This document shows, piece after piece, positions 1-9,545 of a DNA stretch of 64,000 bases. The stretch is from Helicoverpa zea (taxonomy: Eukaryota; Arthropoda; Insecta; Lepidoptera; Noctuidae), in the NCBI RefSeq assembly GCF_022581195.2, contig NC_061480.1, forward strand, positions 4,798,892 to 4,862,891, read 5' to 3'. The position numbers and the translations under genes are program-made. The notes under the pieces were generated by a model. That model saw only the letters and a list, made by a program, of their open reading frames with translations, had not been told where the DNA came from and did no database searches. How positions within the stretch are numbered: the stretch's first letter is position 1; every line of letters starts with the position of its first letter.

Positions 1-407
1 TGCCTCTCAAAATCTGGGGAGATTTGCCCATATTCACCGCACTGGGCATGCGAGTTGGTGAGCGCAGTGTGAAATATTGTTAGCTTCAGAGATCCTACTG
101 CCCATTTCCGAGCAAGACATTTCATATGTTGCCTTTTTAGTCTGTCATAGATTTTAAATGCCATTTCTGGAAGATTGGACATACAAAGGGGGCGGGGAGG
201 GGGGGTAAAAGGGCGTGTCCGATAGATACTGATTGAACCCACATCCATGTTTCTCAAACCCTTTGTGTTCCAGGACTGCGGTCACTCTGGTGTCCAAAAT
301 GCCCTGTTTTCATATAACTTGACTAACTTAAAGTTTTTTCGACTTTTTCTATAGGTACGGTCGGTTATCGATTATGATTTTAAATGTTTTCCTTTTTGGA
401 TTTCCAG
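1..407. other. no gene recognised; probable intron of the repeated spliced family
   Basis: No convincing coding exon is seen. The motif AAAGGGCGTG at about 197 recurs beside exon copies near 18.3, 18.6, 20.5 and 37.3 kb, so this stretch is probably intronic sequence of the same repeated family that continues at 408. A possible splice acceptor ends at 273. Confidence 0.4.
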
Positions 408-667
408 GTTGAAGATGAGCTACCATCATCGTAAGCTGCTGATGTACCAGCTCGCATTCTCTCCACACGTGGCGTTGCTCCGGCGCGTGGCACGCGGCGC
501 CACTTGAGCGCGCTGCGACGGGGCGCAAGTGGCGCCACCAACACCTGAAGCGCCAAAGTCAACCTCACCTGCACGCGGCGCGCCCTGCTCATACCGACGA
601 GGCTCTGACGGCTACAAAATATGTTGAATTCTTTATAAGACATTTGACATATTTATGTAGTATTTAG
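408..667 (+). other. terminal exon copy of repeated spliced family (copy 1)
   Basis: The segment starts after a good acceptor (polypyrimidine run then TTTCCAG at 401-407). Its body is almost identical to 16487-16648 (+) and to the complement of 36610-36804. An open frame runs 443-667 after a stop at 440-442 and contains the block GRKWRHQHLKRQSQPHL, also found in the other copies. The opposite-strand frame at 380-643 is taken as a shadow because acceptors in three copies agree on this direction. Coding status is unproven: near identity between copies gives no test of selection. Confidence 0.5.
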
Positions 668-839
668 TTGTTAAAATTTTTTAATATTATATTCTTATAG
701 AGAAACACGACAAACCCACACATTTAATGTAATGTTTATTATAGGACATTCGCAAAACAAGTATATTTGAAATAGGTACGGAGAAACATAGGCTAAGATT
801 AAATATAAGTTAGGTTAAGTCAAGAAGTTTTGTTTTATT

Positions 840-1060
840 TCAAAAATCCCTTAATAATCAGCTTTCTACCTTTTTCCCTCGATGGGGTCGGCATCCAGTC
901 TAACCGAATGCAGCTGAGTACCAGTGTTTTACAAGGAGCGACTGCCTTTCTGTCCTCCTCATCCGGCCACCCTTAGCAAGGCTGGTTGTGAGACTATCTG
1001 ACTTCGACTAGTATTGGCTGCCAATGATGTGCAGATATATCTGGGACTCACAAATATAAC
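840..1060 (-). repeat. SINE-A fragment
   Basis: The segment matches the body of the SINE-A family (blocks GGGGTCGGC, CAGTCTAACCG and GCAGCTGAGTACCAGTG). It is diverged and lacks the tRNA-like head. Confidence 0.75.
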
Positions 1061-1325
1061 TTGCCTTCCGAATTAATTAAAATAATGGTAAGTATTCATC
1101 ATCATCATCTCAGCCATAGGACGTCCACTGCTGAACATAGGCCTCCCCCTTAGATCTCCACAGATACCTGTTGGAGGCGACCTGCATCCAGCATCTTCCG
1201 GCGACCTTTATAAGGTCGTCTGTCCACCTTGTTGGTGGACGTCTTAATGGTAAGTATTGGTAAGTATTTATTCGAAGGTGGTCCCATTGCCATCAAAACA
1301 TAACTTGAAATGGATACATCTCCAA

Positions 1326-1626
1326 AAAGTCGTGGTGGCCTAGTGGATAAGATAGAAAGAACCAACCTCTCAAGTATTAGTTTGGCTCGATTCCAGGACA
1401 GGTAAGTACGAATGCCACTTTTCTAAGTTGTATGTACTTTCTAAGCATACCTTTTACACCAATGACTGATTAAAAGGTAGAAGGAAAACATCTTGAGGAA
1501 ACCTGGACTATGAAGTCTGAAATCACCACCCTGCATTGAGCAAGCGTGGTGATTAACGCTCAATCCTTCTCCGTGTGAGAGGAGGCCTGTGCCCAGCAGA
1601 GGGAGGATAGGAAGGCTGATGATGAT
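1326..1626 (+). repeat. SINE-A head with alternative body
   Basis: The copy starts with GTCGTGGTGGCCTAGTGG, a tRNA A-box-like head, and has a B-box-like GGCTCGATTCC. It continues into a body with CTCAATCCTTCTCCGTGTGA and ends in GGCTGATGATGA. The same head and body combination occurs at 17627-17846 and, inverted, at 47735-48022 and 54145-54400. Confidence 0.75.
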
Positions 1627-1639
1627 AAAGCATTTTCGT

Positions 1640-2087
1640 ATTTTTTTGCTGCTGAAGATGATTGGGAGTTGACGGAACTCCTCAGCAGTATACGGCATGT
1701 ATGTCGTGTTTGGGCTTATTTTATTCGTATTGATGAGTATCTTTAGTTCGACGATTTTAAACGAAGACACTTAATTGTCCTGAATAACTTAAGGAAATTT
1801 TTATATTGTTTTTTGATTTCCATAATGAACTGAAGGTGGAAATATAAAATCGTAGTAACAAATGGACCCAGATGGGGACAGCGGATACAAGATACCTTAT
1901 TTCTATAAACATGAGTGTACATAGAATTAGGTTGTAAAAAAATAATATAGAGTAACCCCATCATTAATGCTCAATCCTTCTCCGTGTGAGAGGAGGCCTG
2001 TGCCCAGCAGTGGGACGATAAAAAGGCTGTAACTGTAACCCCATCATGATTCGCTGCTTAGGTGTACAAATATAAATATACAATACT
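1640..2087. other. no gene; repeat fragments
   Basis: Positions 1640-1745 resemble one unit of the 123-bp direct repeat at 9052-9297 (shared GTGTTTGGGCTTATT and TTCGTATTGATGAG). Positions 1960-2035 are a fragment of the SINE body seen at 1326-1626. Nothing else is recognised. Confidence 0.5.
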
Positions 2088-2318
2088 AGCTTCCGCCCGC
2101 GGCTCCGCCCGCGTCCAGTTCGGTTATATCGCGTTTCCAAGGGAACTCTTCAAAAGTCCGGGGTAAAAATTATCCTATATTCTTTCTCAATGTCAACTCT
2201 ATCTCTGTACCAAATTTTATTAAAATCAGTTCTATGGTTTAGTTTAGATGTGAAAGCGTAACGTAATAGACTGACAGACAGACAGATTTACTTTCGCATT
2301 TATAATATTAGTAGGGAT
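2088..2318 (+). repeat. RTE-like 3' tail repeat
   Basis: The segment opens with AGCTTCCGCCCGCGGCTCC and ends in TTATAATATTAGTAGGGAT. The same start and end bracket related copies near 38.5, 44.3, 52.8, 55.1, 61.5 and 63.5 kb. This suggests the 3' end of a non-LTR element or a SINE using it; family assignment is inferred. Confidence 0.6.
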
Positions 2319-2338
2319 AAGAGAAATAAAATACATAA

Positions 2339-3778
2339 CTGTGTGAAACTGTTGACAAGAACACTGAACTTAAGAACCAGTTGGCTGAATTACATATAGA
2401 ACATATGGATTTACTCGACCAAAATCAACACCTAAATCAACTTGTATCAAACATGCAAGAGTGCAGCGACACACATGAACTGGCCTTAGGACGGATCTCT
2501 GAGCTGGAACATGAGCTAAGCAGAGCCCACAACACCATCACACAGTTGGAGTCTGCAAAGTCCAGTGAACGGTCTGCGAACACCTGCAGCCTGTACGATG
2601 AACTTGTTGGTAGTGCGTCTGGTTCTTGTAATCAGCCAATGATAACAATTGACTTGACCAATGATACTTTAGTACAGAATAAAATTACAAGTAATACACA
2701 CAACAAAATTAAAAAATATTTAAAAATTAATAAGGTTGTCAAAAAACTTAAGAAAACTTTGAGAAAGTACACAGTTTTTAAATCGAATAACATATTAAGA
2801 AGAAAGAACATTAATTTAATTAAAGATTTAAATAATTGTGAACATCAATTGGACATTAGTAGGACAAGGTATGATAGTGACATCCAACGTTTACAAGCTG
2901 AACTTTGTATTAAAGAAAATACCATTAGGGACATTTTCCATAAATATGAAGATTCACAGCAGGACCTAACAAAGCGTTTGCAGGAGGCCTGTGAGCTGGT
3001 AGACTTAGTCATACAAAATGCAGAGAAGTATGACTTGCTTACAAATAACATCTCTTGTAACTGTTCATGCCTCCCAACATCTGAAACCCACTGTGTAACA
3101 CCCACACACGTGCCACAGTGTGTGTCACCCTCACAGGAGCCCCAGTCTGTCACAACCCTGGCCACTCAATTTGAAGAATATTCAGACAAGGTTACGAGTG
3201 TGAGTAATAGTAAAATAACATATATTTTTTCAGATAAGTTTGGTCAAGGCATTGGTAGTATTTTCAATCAGTGTTCGCAGCAATATGTTTTAAATCACTG
3301 TGTACCTGGTGCCAGTTTTAGTCACTTAGTTCAAAACATTAAGTTGTCTAAGCTTATCCCAGGTTCAACTGTTATATTAATTTATGGTGATAGCTTGGCA
3401 GTAAGTAGAAAAGAGTTATTAGATTATGTAAATCTAATAATAAATTTAAATGACATTAAATTCATATTATGTGCTCTGCCATATTCTTATAACTTATCCG
3501 TTGATCAAAGTAGGCACATATTTGATTTGAACATGTTCCTTTATAATAGGACTTGTCAACTTGTTAATGCCATTCTTTATTTTGACATAAATGAGTATAT
3601 TTTTGATTTTAAATTGACAGAGTACTCAATGTATTTACCAGCTAGGTGTAGGAGACATATTGCTAATATTTTAGCATATAGTATACAAACTGACACAGGT
3701 ACGTCTGATGTATCTTCGGATATTGTTAGTAGTAATACTAACATAATTATTGATTCGCCCAGTAGTTTAAACTATTAG
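2339..3778 (+). CDS. LINE ORF1 protein, 5' truncated
   Basis: The open frame runs from 2339 (after a TAA at 2336-2338) to TAG at 3776-3778. The first ATG is at 2405, well inside the frame, and the frame is cut by the element's 5' truncation. The N-terminal part is heptad-rich and probably a coiled coil. A basic Lys/Arg-rich segment follows at about 2700-2830, then another helical stretch and a Cys/Pro-rich linker. The C-terminal domain, from about 3205, has the spacing of a degenerate SGNH-hydrolase-like fold (FSDKFGQGIG, later VPGASFSHLV and YGDS). ORF1 esterase-like domains are known in CR1-type LINEs; here the assignment is by eye. The likely role is RNA binding and particle assembly. The last codons before the stop hold the slippery site annotated at 3766. 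Confidence 0.75.
   Translation: MCETVDKNTELKNQLAELHIEHMDLLDQNQHLNQLVSNMQECSDTHELALGRISELEHELSRAHNTITQLESAKSSERSANTCSLYDELVGSASGSCNQPMITIDLTNDTLVQNKITSNTHNKIKKYLKINKVVKKLKKTLRKYTVFKSNNILRRKNINLIKDLNNCEHQLDISRTRYDSDIQRLQAELCIKENTIRDIFHKYEDSQQDLTKRLQEACELVDLVIQNAEKYDLLTNNISCNCSCLPTSETHCVTPTHVPQCVSPSQEPQSVTTLATQFEEYSDKVTSVSNSKITYIFSDKFGQGIGSIFNQCSQQYVLNHCVPGASFSHLVQNIKLSKLIPGSTVILIYGDSLAVSRKELLDYVNLIINLNDIKFILCALPYSYNLSVDQSRHIFDLNMFLYNRTCQLVNAILYFDINEYIFDFKLTEYSMYLPARCRRHIANILAYSIQTDTGTSDVSSDIVSSNTNIIIDSPSSLNY
3766..3772 (+). promoter_or_regulatory. candidate -1 ribosomal frameshift site T_TTA_AAC
   Basis: In the ORF1 frame the bases read AG(T TTA AAC) TAT TAG, a canonical X_XXY_YYZ heptamer two codons before the stop. 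A -1 slip enters the ORF2 frame, which is open from exactly this point (upstream stop at 3763-3765) and has no ATG before the conserved endonuclease start. No strong downstream stem was found by eye. Confidence 0.6.
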
Positions 3779-6642
3779 GCGCGACAAAGGATGGGCCGCA
3801 TTTATTGAATGTTGTACATCAAAATATGCAGGGCTTGTCTGGCAAAGAATTAGAATTAAGTTTATTTTTGGAGAACCATAATGTTCATGTTCTATGTTTA
3901 ACTGAACATTGGTTAAAAGAACATCAAGTTTCATTTATTAATAATAGTAATTTCACTGTGCAAAGTGCGTTTGTAAGAAAGAATGCTATACGAGGCGGAT
4001 CTTTGGTTTTGGTTTCAAATATGTTAAAATGTAAACAACGCCTTGATTTAGATAGTCTTTCTGTCGAGCGCACCATTGAGCTGTCTTGCGTGGAACTTGA
4101 GCGTTATATTATTGTTTGCGTTTACCGGCCCCCCTTAGGTGACTTTAACAATTTCGAATCAATCATTGAAGATTTACTTAATAAATTAAAATCAAGCACC
4201 AAAGGTAAAATTATATGTGGAGATTTTAATGTTAACATTTTGGAGGATTCTCCTTTAACTATAAGACTATTAAACTTATTTAAGTCTTTTAACTTACTAA
4301 ATATATTCTTTGAACCAACCAGAATTACGGCCACTACTTCTACCTGTCTGGATAACATATTTAGTGACACTGAGGCCTCCAACAACTTAGTCATCAACCA
4401 TCTTACGTCTGACCACTGTGGACAAAAAGTTAGTTTTCCTATGTTAGTTCACACTGAGCCACTTAAAATAGAATGCAGACCCTATTCAGTTAGTCGTTGT
4501 GTTAGATTTAAAAGTAATGTTACAAAAAATCTTGAACCTTCTATTCTTGCTAATGAGGATCCTAACACCATTTATACATCTCTCTTTGGTGTCATACAGA
4601 ATGAGTTCAATTCTTCATTTAAGACCAAAACCTTAAATATTAAAGGTACCTCGGCCAAATTCAACAAATGGGCCACTCCAGGTATTTATATAAGTAGAGC
4701 GAGACTATATGAGTTATACGGTATGAAAACTTGTCAATTTGACGATAACTTTGTAAACTATGTTAGACAATATTCCAAAATATTTAAAAAGGTCTGCAAT
4801 TTTGCAAAATCAAAATTTTTAAGTGATTCTATTAAAAACTCCTCAAATAAAATTAAAACAACCTGGAGAATTATAAATAATGAAACTGGCAAGTCAGTGA
4901 ACCAGAACAACAAGTTAGAGATTAAACTGGACGACAAACTTGTTAGTAATGCGGCTGATGTAGCCAAAGCTTTTAATGAGTTCTTTGCGGATATACCTGT
5001 AACCACGACTCGCTCCTTAAATTCATCTTCAACTGACGCTGAACAGCTTATGCGTGCTAGTGTGCCTCAGTGTAATTCTTTGTTTAGTTTTGAGCACGTT
5101 ACTCCAATGGATGTAATTAATGTTTTTAAAACTCTTAAATTAAAAAATACGGGTGATTTTTGGGACATTTCCATCAAACTATTAGGTAATATAATTGACG
5201 TCATTGCTCCTTACCTTGCTATCATATTCAACAAGTGCATTGACACTGGTGTTTTTCCTGACCTCATGAAACACAGTAAAGTCATACCTCTATTTAAATC
5301 AGGCAATAAGTCGGACATTAGTAATTTTAGACCTATTTCTATCCTGCCTGCCTTTAGTAAAATTTTTGAAAAGTTAATACTCAAGCAGTTACTACGATAT
5401 TTCAATTTAAATAGCCTCCTTCATACAGAACAATATGGCTTTACCAAAGGTCGTTCTACCACAGATGCTGGTGTTGCACTTTTAAAACATATTTATAACG
5501 CATGGGAAAATTCTCAAAATGCTATTGGAGTCTTTTGCGACCTTTCCAAAGCTTTTGATTGCGTCCATCATGATACACTTTTACGTAAATTACGGTTTTA
5601 CGGAGTCCAAAACGGAGCTCTCGGCATAATAGAATCGTATTTACAACATAGATTGCAATGTGTAGATGTAAATGGTTCTAAATCATCAGGCCTTCCAGTT
5701 CAGCTAGGCGTGCCACAAGGCTCTATATTAGGTCCATTCTTATTCTTAGTATACATCAATGATCTGCCTTACCACCTCAATAATATCTGCGACGTTGTAT
5801 TATTTGCTGATGATACGTCTCTCATTTTCAAAGTTGACAGAAATAGAGAGCAATTTGAAGAGGTAAACAGTGCACTCTCATTAGTTACGCACTGGTTTAC
5901 CACAAACAATTTAGTACTTAATGCTAAAAAAACAAAATGCATTAAGTTCACTATGCCTAATGTAAAAAACCTAGGTCCTAATGTTATCCTAAACAACGAG
6001 GTTCTTCAAACCGTTGCATCTACTGTGTTTCTGGGTATAACAGTAGATACAAAACTTCAATGGGGTTCACATATTTCTAGCCTCGCGGGAAGGCTTAGTT
6101 CTGCCGCCTACGCCGTCAGGAAAGTCAGACAGTTCACAGACGTCGACACTGCTCGATTGGTGTATTTCAGTAATTTTCACAGCGTTATGTCCTACGGTAT
6201 CCTGTTGTGGGGCAAAGCCGCTGATATAGAGAATATATTTATTCTACAAAAACGTGCTATACGTGCGATATACCAATTAGGTACCAGAACTTCCCTCAGA
6301 GAGCTGTTTAAAGAAATTGGTATTCTTACGGTGGCATCACAATTCATCTTTGCCAATATACTGTATATTAGACAGAACTTACATTTATATACCAAAAAAA
6401 GTGAAGTCCATAGCATTAATACAAGAAATAAGCATAAACTGTGTGTACCCTTTCACCGGCTTCATAAAGTGCATGGTTCATTTCTGGGTCTAGGTATTCG
6501 TTTCTATAATAAACTTCCTCTGTCTTTATTAGAACAGCCGTTTAATAAATTCAAAGAACAAATTAAGGCTATTCTTATTCAAAAGGCATATTATACAATT
6601 AACGATTATTTGAATGATAAAAATAGTTGGTCGCCATGTTGA
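3766..6642 (+). CDS. LINE ORF2: endonuclease and reverse transcriptase
   Basis: The frame is 958 codons from the slip site to TGA at 6640-6642. The first ATG (3826) lies within the endonuclease motif (VVHQNMQGL), so translation must begin upstream in this frame, most simply by a frameshift from ORF1. The APE-type endonuclease shows LTEHWLK, CGDFNVN and LTSDHCG motifs in the first 210 residues. Reverse transcriptase motifs follow in order: NFRPISILP, QYGFTKGRST, FCDLSKAFDCVHH, GVPQGSILGPFLFL and the catalytic FADDTSLIF, then LNAKKTK. No RNase H is seen after the thumb. The protein would copy element RNA at nicked target DNA. No frameshift or internal stop was seen, so the copy may still encode active enzyme. 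Confidence 0.92.
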   Translation, partial: FKLLGATKDGPHLLNVVHQNMQGLSGKELELSLFLENHNVHVLCLTEHWLKEHQVSFINNSNFTVQSAFVRKNAIRGGSLVLVSNMLKCKQRLDLDSLSVERTIELSCVELERYIIVCVYRPPLGDFNNFESIIEDLLNKLKSSTKGKIICGDFNVNILEDSPLTIRLLNLFKSFNLLNIFFEPTRITATTSTCLDNIFSDTEASNNLVINHLTSDHCGQKVSFPMLVHTEPLKIECRPYSVSRCVRFKSNVTKNLEPSILANEDPNTIYTSLFGVIQNEFNSSFKTKTLNIKGTSAKFNKWATPGIYISRARLYELYGMKTCQFDDNFVNYVRQYSKIFKKVCNFAKSKFLSDSIKNSSNKIKTTWRIINNETGKSVNQNNKLEIKLDDKLVSNAADVAKAFNEFFADIPVTTTRSLNSSSTDAEQLMRASVPQCNSLFSFEHVTPMDVINVFKTLKLKNTGDFWDISIKLLGNIIDVIAPYLAIIFNKCIDTGVFPDLMKHSKVIPLFKSGNKSDISNFRPISILPAFSKIFEKLILKQLLRYFNLNSLLHTEQYGFTKGRSTTDAGVALLKHIYNAWENSQNAIGVFCDLSKAFDCVHHDTLLRKLRFYGVQNGALGIIESYLQHRLQCVDVNGSKSSGLPVQLGVPQGSILGPFLFLVYINDLPYHLNNICDVVLFADDTSLIFKVDRNREQFEEVNSALSLVTHWFTTNNLVLNAKKTKCIKFTMPNVKNLGPNVILNNEVLQTVASTVFLGITVDTKLQWGSHISSLAGRLSSAAYAVRKVRQFTDVDTARLVYFSNFHSVMSYGILLWGKAADIENIFILQKRAIRAIYQLGTRTSLRELFKEIGILTVASQFIFANILYIRQNLHLYTKKSEVHSINTRNKHKLCVPFHRLHKVHGSFLGLGIRFYNKLPLSLLEQPFNKFKEQIKAILIQKAYYTINDYLNDKNSWSPC

Positions 6643-7130
6643 ACGCAAGACAGCTATATTATAATTGTCTTTTTTTTTGTGAATGACATCTTAATTTTAC
6701 AATCAATTATTATTATTCATTTTTTTTTTACAATTTTATATTTTTATTATTGACCTTACTTGGTTTTACATTATTGACAGGATACATTTACTGTATTTAT
6801 TATGTTTTATTTAAATCATCTATTTATATTTATTTTTTTTTCCTTTGGATTACAGTAAATAAGGACCACTACTTAGCGATAATTGATCCTGATATTGAGT
6901 TGTGTAGCGGTGAGTACGTCATGCTCCCTTAGACGGCACTGCTTGCGGTAGCGTCGGCGGTCGGGTTGCTTCCCTCCCTCAAAGATGTGCGAGGGGGGCG
7001 ATGGCTGATCCTCGCGTTATGCTCGTGAACGGGTGCTGCTTGTGGTGCCAGGTCGTCTTACTGACTATACTATAAGTAGTATTATATAATTTTGTAGACT
7101 CTTTTCTTATACTTCTTTTTTTTTTTTACT

Positions 7131-7411
7131 GGCTGAGCGGTCCAATTTACTAGATTCATTACTTACCCATGTTGTACATTACACAGGGTTGCAATAGAAT
7201 ATCACATGAAGGTGGGCACTCCCTCATAAACTATTATAAATATTGGAGGCTATACATTTTTTTCACATCATATTTATTCAATGCTTGAGTTAGACAAGTC
7301 ACGTAGGGTGAGTGCTAGCTAGCATGTGGTGGATTTTATAAATCATTTTTAAATGTAATTTTATTTTATGACAATATTGCGTATTGCATACTGCAATACT
7401 CACTGTACTTT
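7131..7411. other. no gene recognised
   Basis: This is AT-rich sequence between the LINE 3' region and the next repeat. It could include the LINE 3' end, but no boundary or duplication was found. Confidence 0.4.
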
Positions 7412-7632
7412 GTTGAAAGGTTCTTTTAACCTACAGACAGACATGTGTTGCTGGGGAGTTTGTTGCGCCACTTCTTCTTCCCAGCAAAAACACATAGGAA
7501 GTGGTGAAGGGTGGGCGTTTTTGGGGGCTGTCTTATGTAATTTTTTTTTCTGACGTTCGAAAAGTGCTGTTTTGCAGCCAAGTTTGAATAAATGAGTTTT
7601 GATTTTGATTTTGATTTTGATTTTGAATATAT
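7412..7632 (+). repeat. short retroelement tail repeat with (GATTTT)n end
   Basis: The copy starts at AAAGGTTCTT, contains GCTGGGGAGTTTGTTGCGCC and GAAGTGGTGAAGGGTGGGCG, and ends in AATAAATGA followed by GATTTT repeats. Copies at 28690-28905 and 46867-47043 start at the same place. That favours a short complete element over random 5' truncation of a LINE. Confidence 0.7.
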
Positions 7633-7639
7633 AGGTAAA

Positions 7640-7790
7640 TGAGTATATATATGTCTGTCTGGATTTCCGCGCTGCGCATCCAAAATGGTTGCCAGGGAGG
7701 GTACAATGCAATTTCAATCGATTGAGGACCCGTTATCAAGGAGTGTGAGGTGGAAAGGTGTAATCCGACTGCCACCTTCATCTAACCGTG
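7640..7790 (+). repeat. ENS repeat
   Basis: The copy contains ATTTCCGCGCTGCGCAT, AAAATGG and a CAATCGATTGAGG block. The same order of blocks is found at 8595-8695, 10735-10848 and 14128-14290. Confidence 0.65.
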
Positions 7791-7799
7791 TTGCACGCT

Positions 7800-8160
7800 T
7801 TTTTTTGTCGCTGGGCTAAAAATGCTATTACGCATCTGGGCCACGGGGGAGGGGTATGTGGGACTCCCCGGTAAAGAAGTTCCCGGTATACCCACTAAAA
7901 AGCCCAGCGGCACTCCAACCTCGCCTGAGTGGTGGGGGTCTAAAATCAAAATCATTTTTTTTATTTCAAATAGGCCTTCGCAGGCTCTTTTGAAACGTCA
8001 CGGTACCAAAATGTTGGTCTCATGTGGAAGAACCGGCAAGAAACTCCATAGAAACTCTTTTAAAAATCTGGGTCTAGGGATCTATGGCGTCCAGTCCCCC
8101 ACCGGTGATTGCCCACCTTACGGCAGGTCCCCCATACCTGCACCCTGCTGAACACCGGAC
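7800..8160. repeat. diverged LINE-like fragment
   Basis: The stretch is GC-rich, with a CAAATAGGCCTTCGCAGGC block and AAGAACCGGCAAGAAACTCC, a sequence of the type found at LINE 3' ends in moths. The 109-codon frame here has no recognisable domain, so no gene is claimed. Confidence 0.4.
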
Positions 8161-8194
8161 GAGGCTCTGGCGAAGTAAGGAAAGATAAGCGGAG

Positions 8195-8400
8195 ATGCTA
8201 TAATGCAGATAGGTCAGGCGCCTTCTTATAGGCCAAAATTCGTACAATGGGCATGACCAAAACGATAATTTACGAGTGAACGATTTTTGGAATTACAAAA
8301 AATTGGCGGGTTCCAAAGAAGGCGTATAAGGGCCCGATCGCCGACCACCTGAATTTTGGCGCCCTATCTTCCTTGGACACCGTTGTGGCACCGCTCGTCA
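8195..8400. repeat. interspersed repeat, three copies
   Basis: The blocks GGTCAGGCGCCTTCTT and GAATTTTGGCGC recur at 28370-28625, and a diverged copy with related blocks lies at 29625-29830. No coding content is seen. Confidence 0.5.
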
Positions 8401-8594
8401 TTTCGTTCTCCAACACATATTAGAAGAAAATCATACATATGTTTAACTGTTGAATATATACTACTACCATGGCCTGATGACATCTACAAAAGTTTATTAA
8501 AGCTTCATCTGTTTCAAGAGGTTTGACTTTGGCACTTGCGCTGATGGCTAACAAGGCCTATACGGGAGCGACAACGCCCAAAATTGAATATATA

Positions 8595-8695
8595 GGTTCA
8601 TGAGTATGTATATATAGATTCAGCCTGTCTAGATTTCCGCGCCGCGCAGCGTGGGGGCGATGCAACTGCAATCGATTGAGGTCCAGGGGCCCGAT
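8595..8695 (+). repeat. ENS repeat fragment
   Basis: ATTTCCGCGCCGCGCAG followed by CAATCGATTGAGG matches the ENS family. From 8696 to 9050 nothing is recognised. Confidence 0.55.
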
Positions 8696-9051
8696 TCTCC
8701 TAATTTTACCTAAGCGACATACAATTCACATTCGACTGAGATCCAATCACGACTCAATTACGATTGAAGCGTATGTGGCATTCCGCTATTTTAAACCGAG
8801 TTATCAAAAAGGAGGTGGTTCTCAATTCGTCGGGATCTTTTTTTTTGTATGTTCACCGATTACTCGAAGACGCCTGAATCGATTTGCATTTTTTTTTTGA
8901 ATAGGGTATACCTTTCAGGTGGTCCCAATATCACCAGGTCAGGATCTGATGATGGAAACCTTGAGTAATCGAGGGCAACTTTCGAAAATTGTAGGCGTGC
9001 ATAGGTTAGAAACTTGACAATGAGGTGTAAGTCTGATAACACTATGCAACA

Positions 9052-9297
9052 GTGAAGGTTTGGAGCTGACCTGATGATGGAGACGAGAGAAGGTCGAGGG
9101 AACTCGACAACTGAATATGTAAACTACCTCGTGTTTGGGCTTGTATTATTTGTATTGACGAGACCTTTGTAACTGTGAAGGTTTGGAGCTGACCTAATGA
9201 TGGAGACCGGAGAAGGTCGAGGGAACTCGACAACTGAATATGTAAACTACCTCGTGTTTGGGCTTACATTATTCGTATTGATGAGAACTTTCCACAA
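9052..9297. repeat. tandem direct repeat, two units of about 123 bp
   Basis: Unit 1 starts at 9052 and unit 2 at 9175, both with GTGAAGGTTTGGAGCTGACC and GTCGAGGGAACTCGACAACT. A third, diverged relative lies at 1640-1745. Confidence 0.85.
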
Positions 9298-9349
9298 ATT
9301 CGGATAGTGACAACTATGCTTGTCACTGAAAAGCCAAAAATAAAAAAGT

Positions 9350-9545
9350 TTTTACAAAAAAATAAAACCGACTCCCAAAAACATTGAAAAGCAAAAAAAA
9401 AAACTATTCTTAGGTGCAACTGCCTAGAAGTTGGTTTCGTATAAACTCAGGAACAACCATTATACACCGTTGCACCTTAGAATAGTTTTTTTTTTGCTTT
9501 TCAGTGTTTTTGGGGGTCGGTTTTATTTTTTAGTAATTTTTTTTT
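9350..9545. repeat. fold-back (inverted-repeat) element
   Basis: Arms of about 60 bp face each other. AATAAAACCGACTCCCAAAA on the left pairs with TTTTGGGGGTCGGTTTTATT on the right, and CTATTCTTAGGTGCAAC pairs with GTTGCACCTTAGAATAG. Poly-A/T runs lie inside the arms. It looks like a small non-autonomous DNA element. Confidence 0.75.

Larger units (their letters stand above)
2330..7130 (+). mobile_element. 5'-truncated non-LTR retrotransposon (CR1/Jockey-like group)
   Basis: Two long frames encode an ORF1 coiled-coil protein and an ORF2 with an APE-type endonuclease plus reverse transcriptase. This is the layout of CR1/Jockey-group LINEs without RNase H. ORF1 has no start codon before it runs into the preceding repeat at about 2330, so the copy is 5' truncated. 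Both frames are otherwise intact, so the insertion is probably young. The 3' end is not defined: after the ORF2 stop comes an AT-rich stretch, then a GC-richer block at 6930-7050, and no target duplication was found. Confidence 0.85.

Noticed and set aside
380..643. Minus-strand frame of 87 codons rich in Arg
   Set aside because: It is a shadow of the GC-rich terminal exon; splice acceptors in all copies support the other strand.
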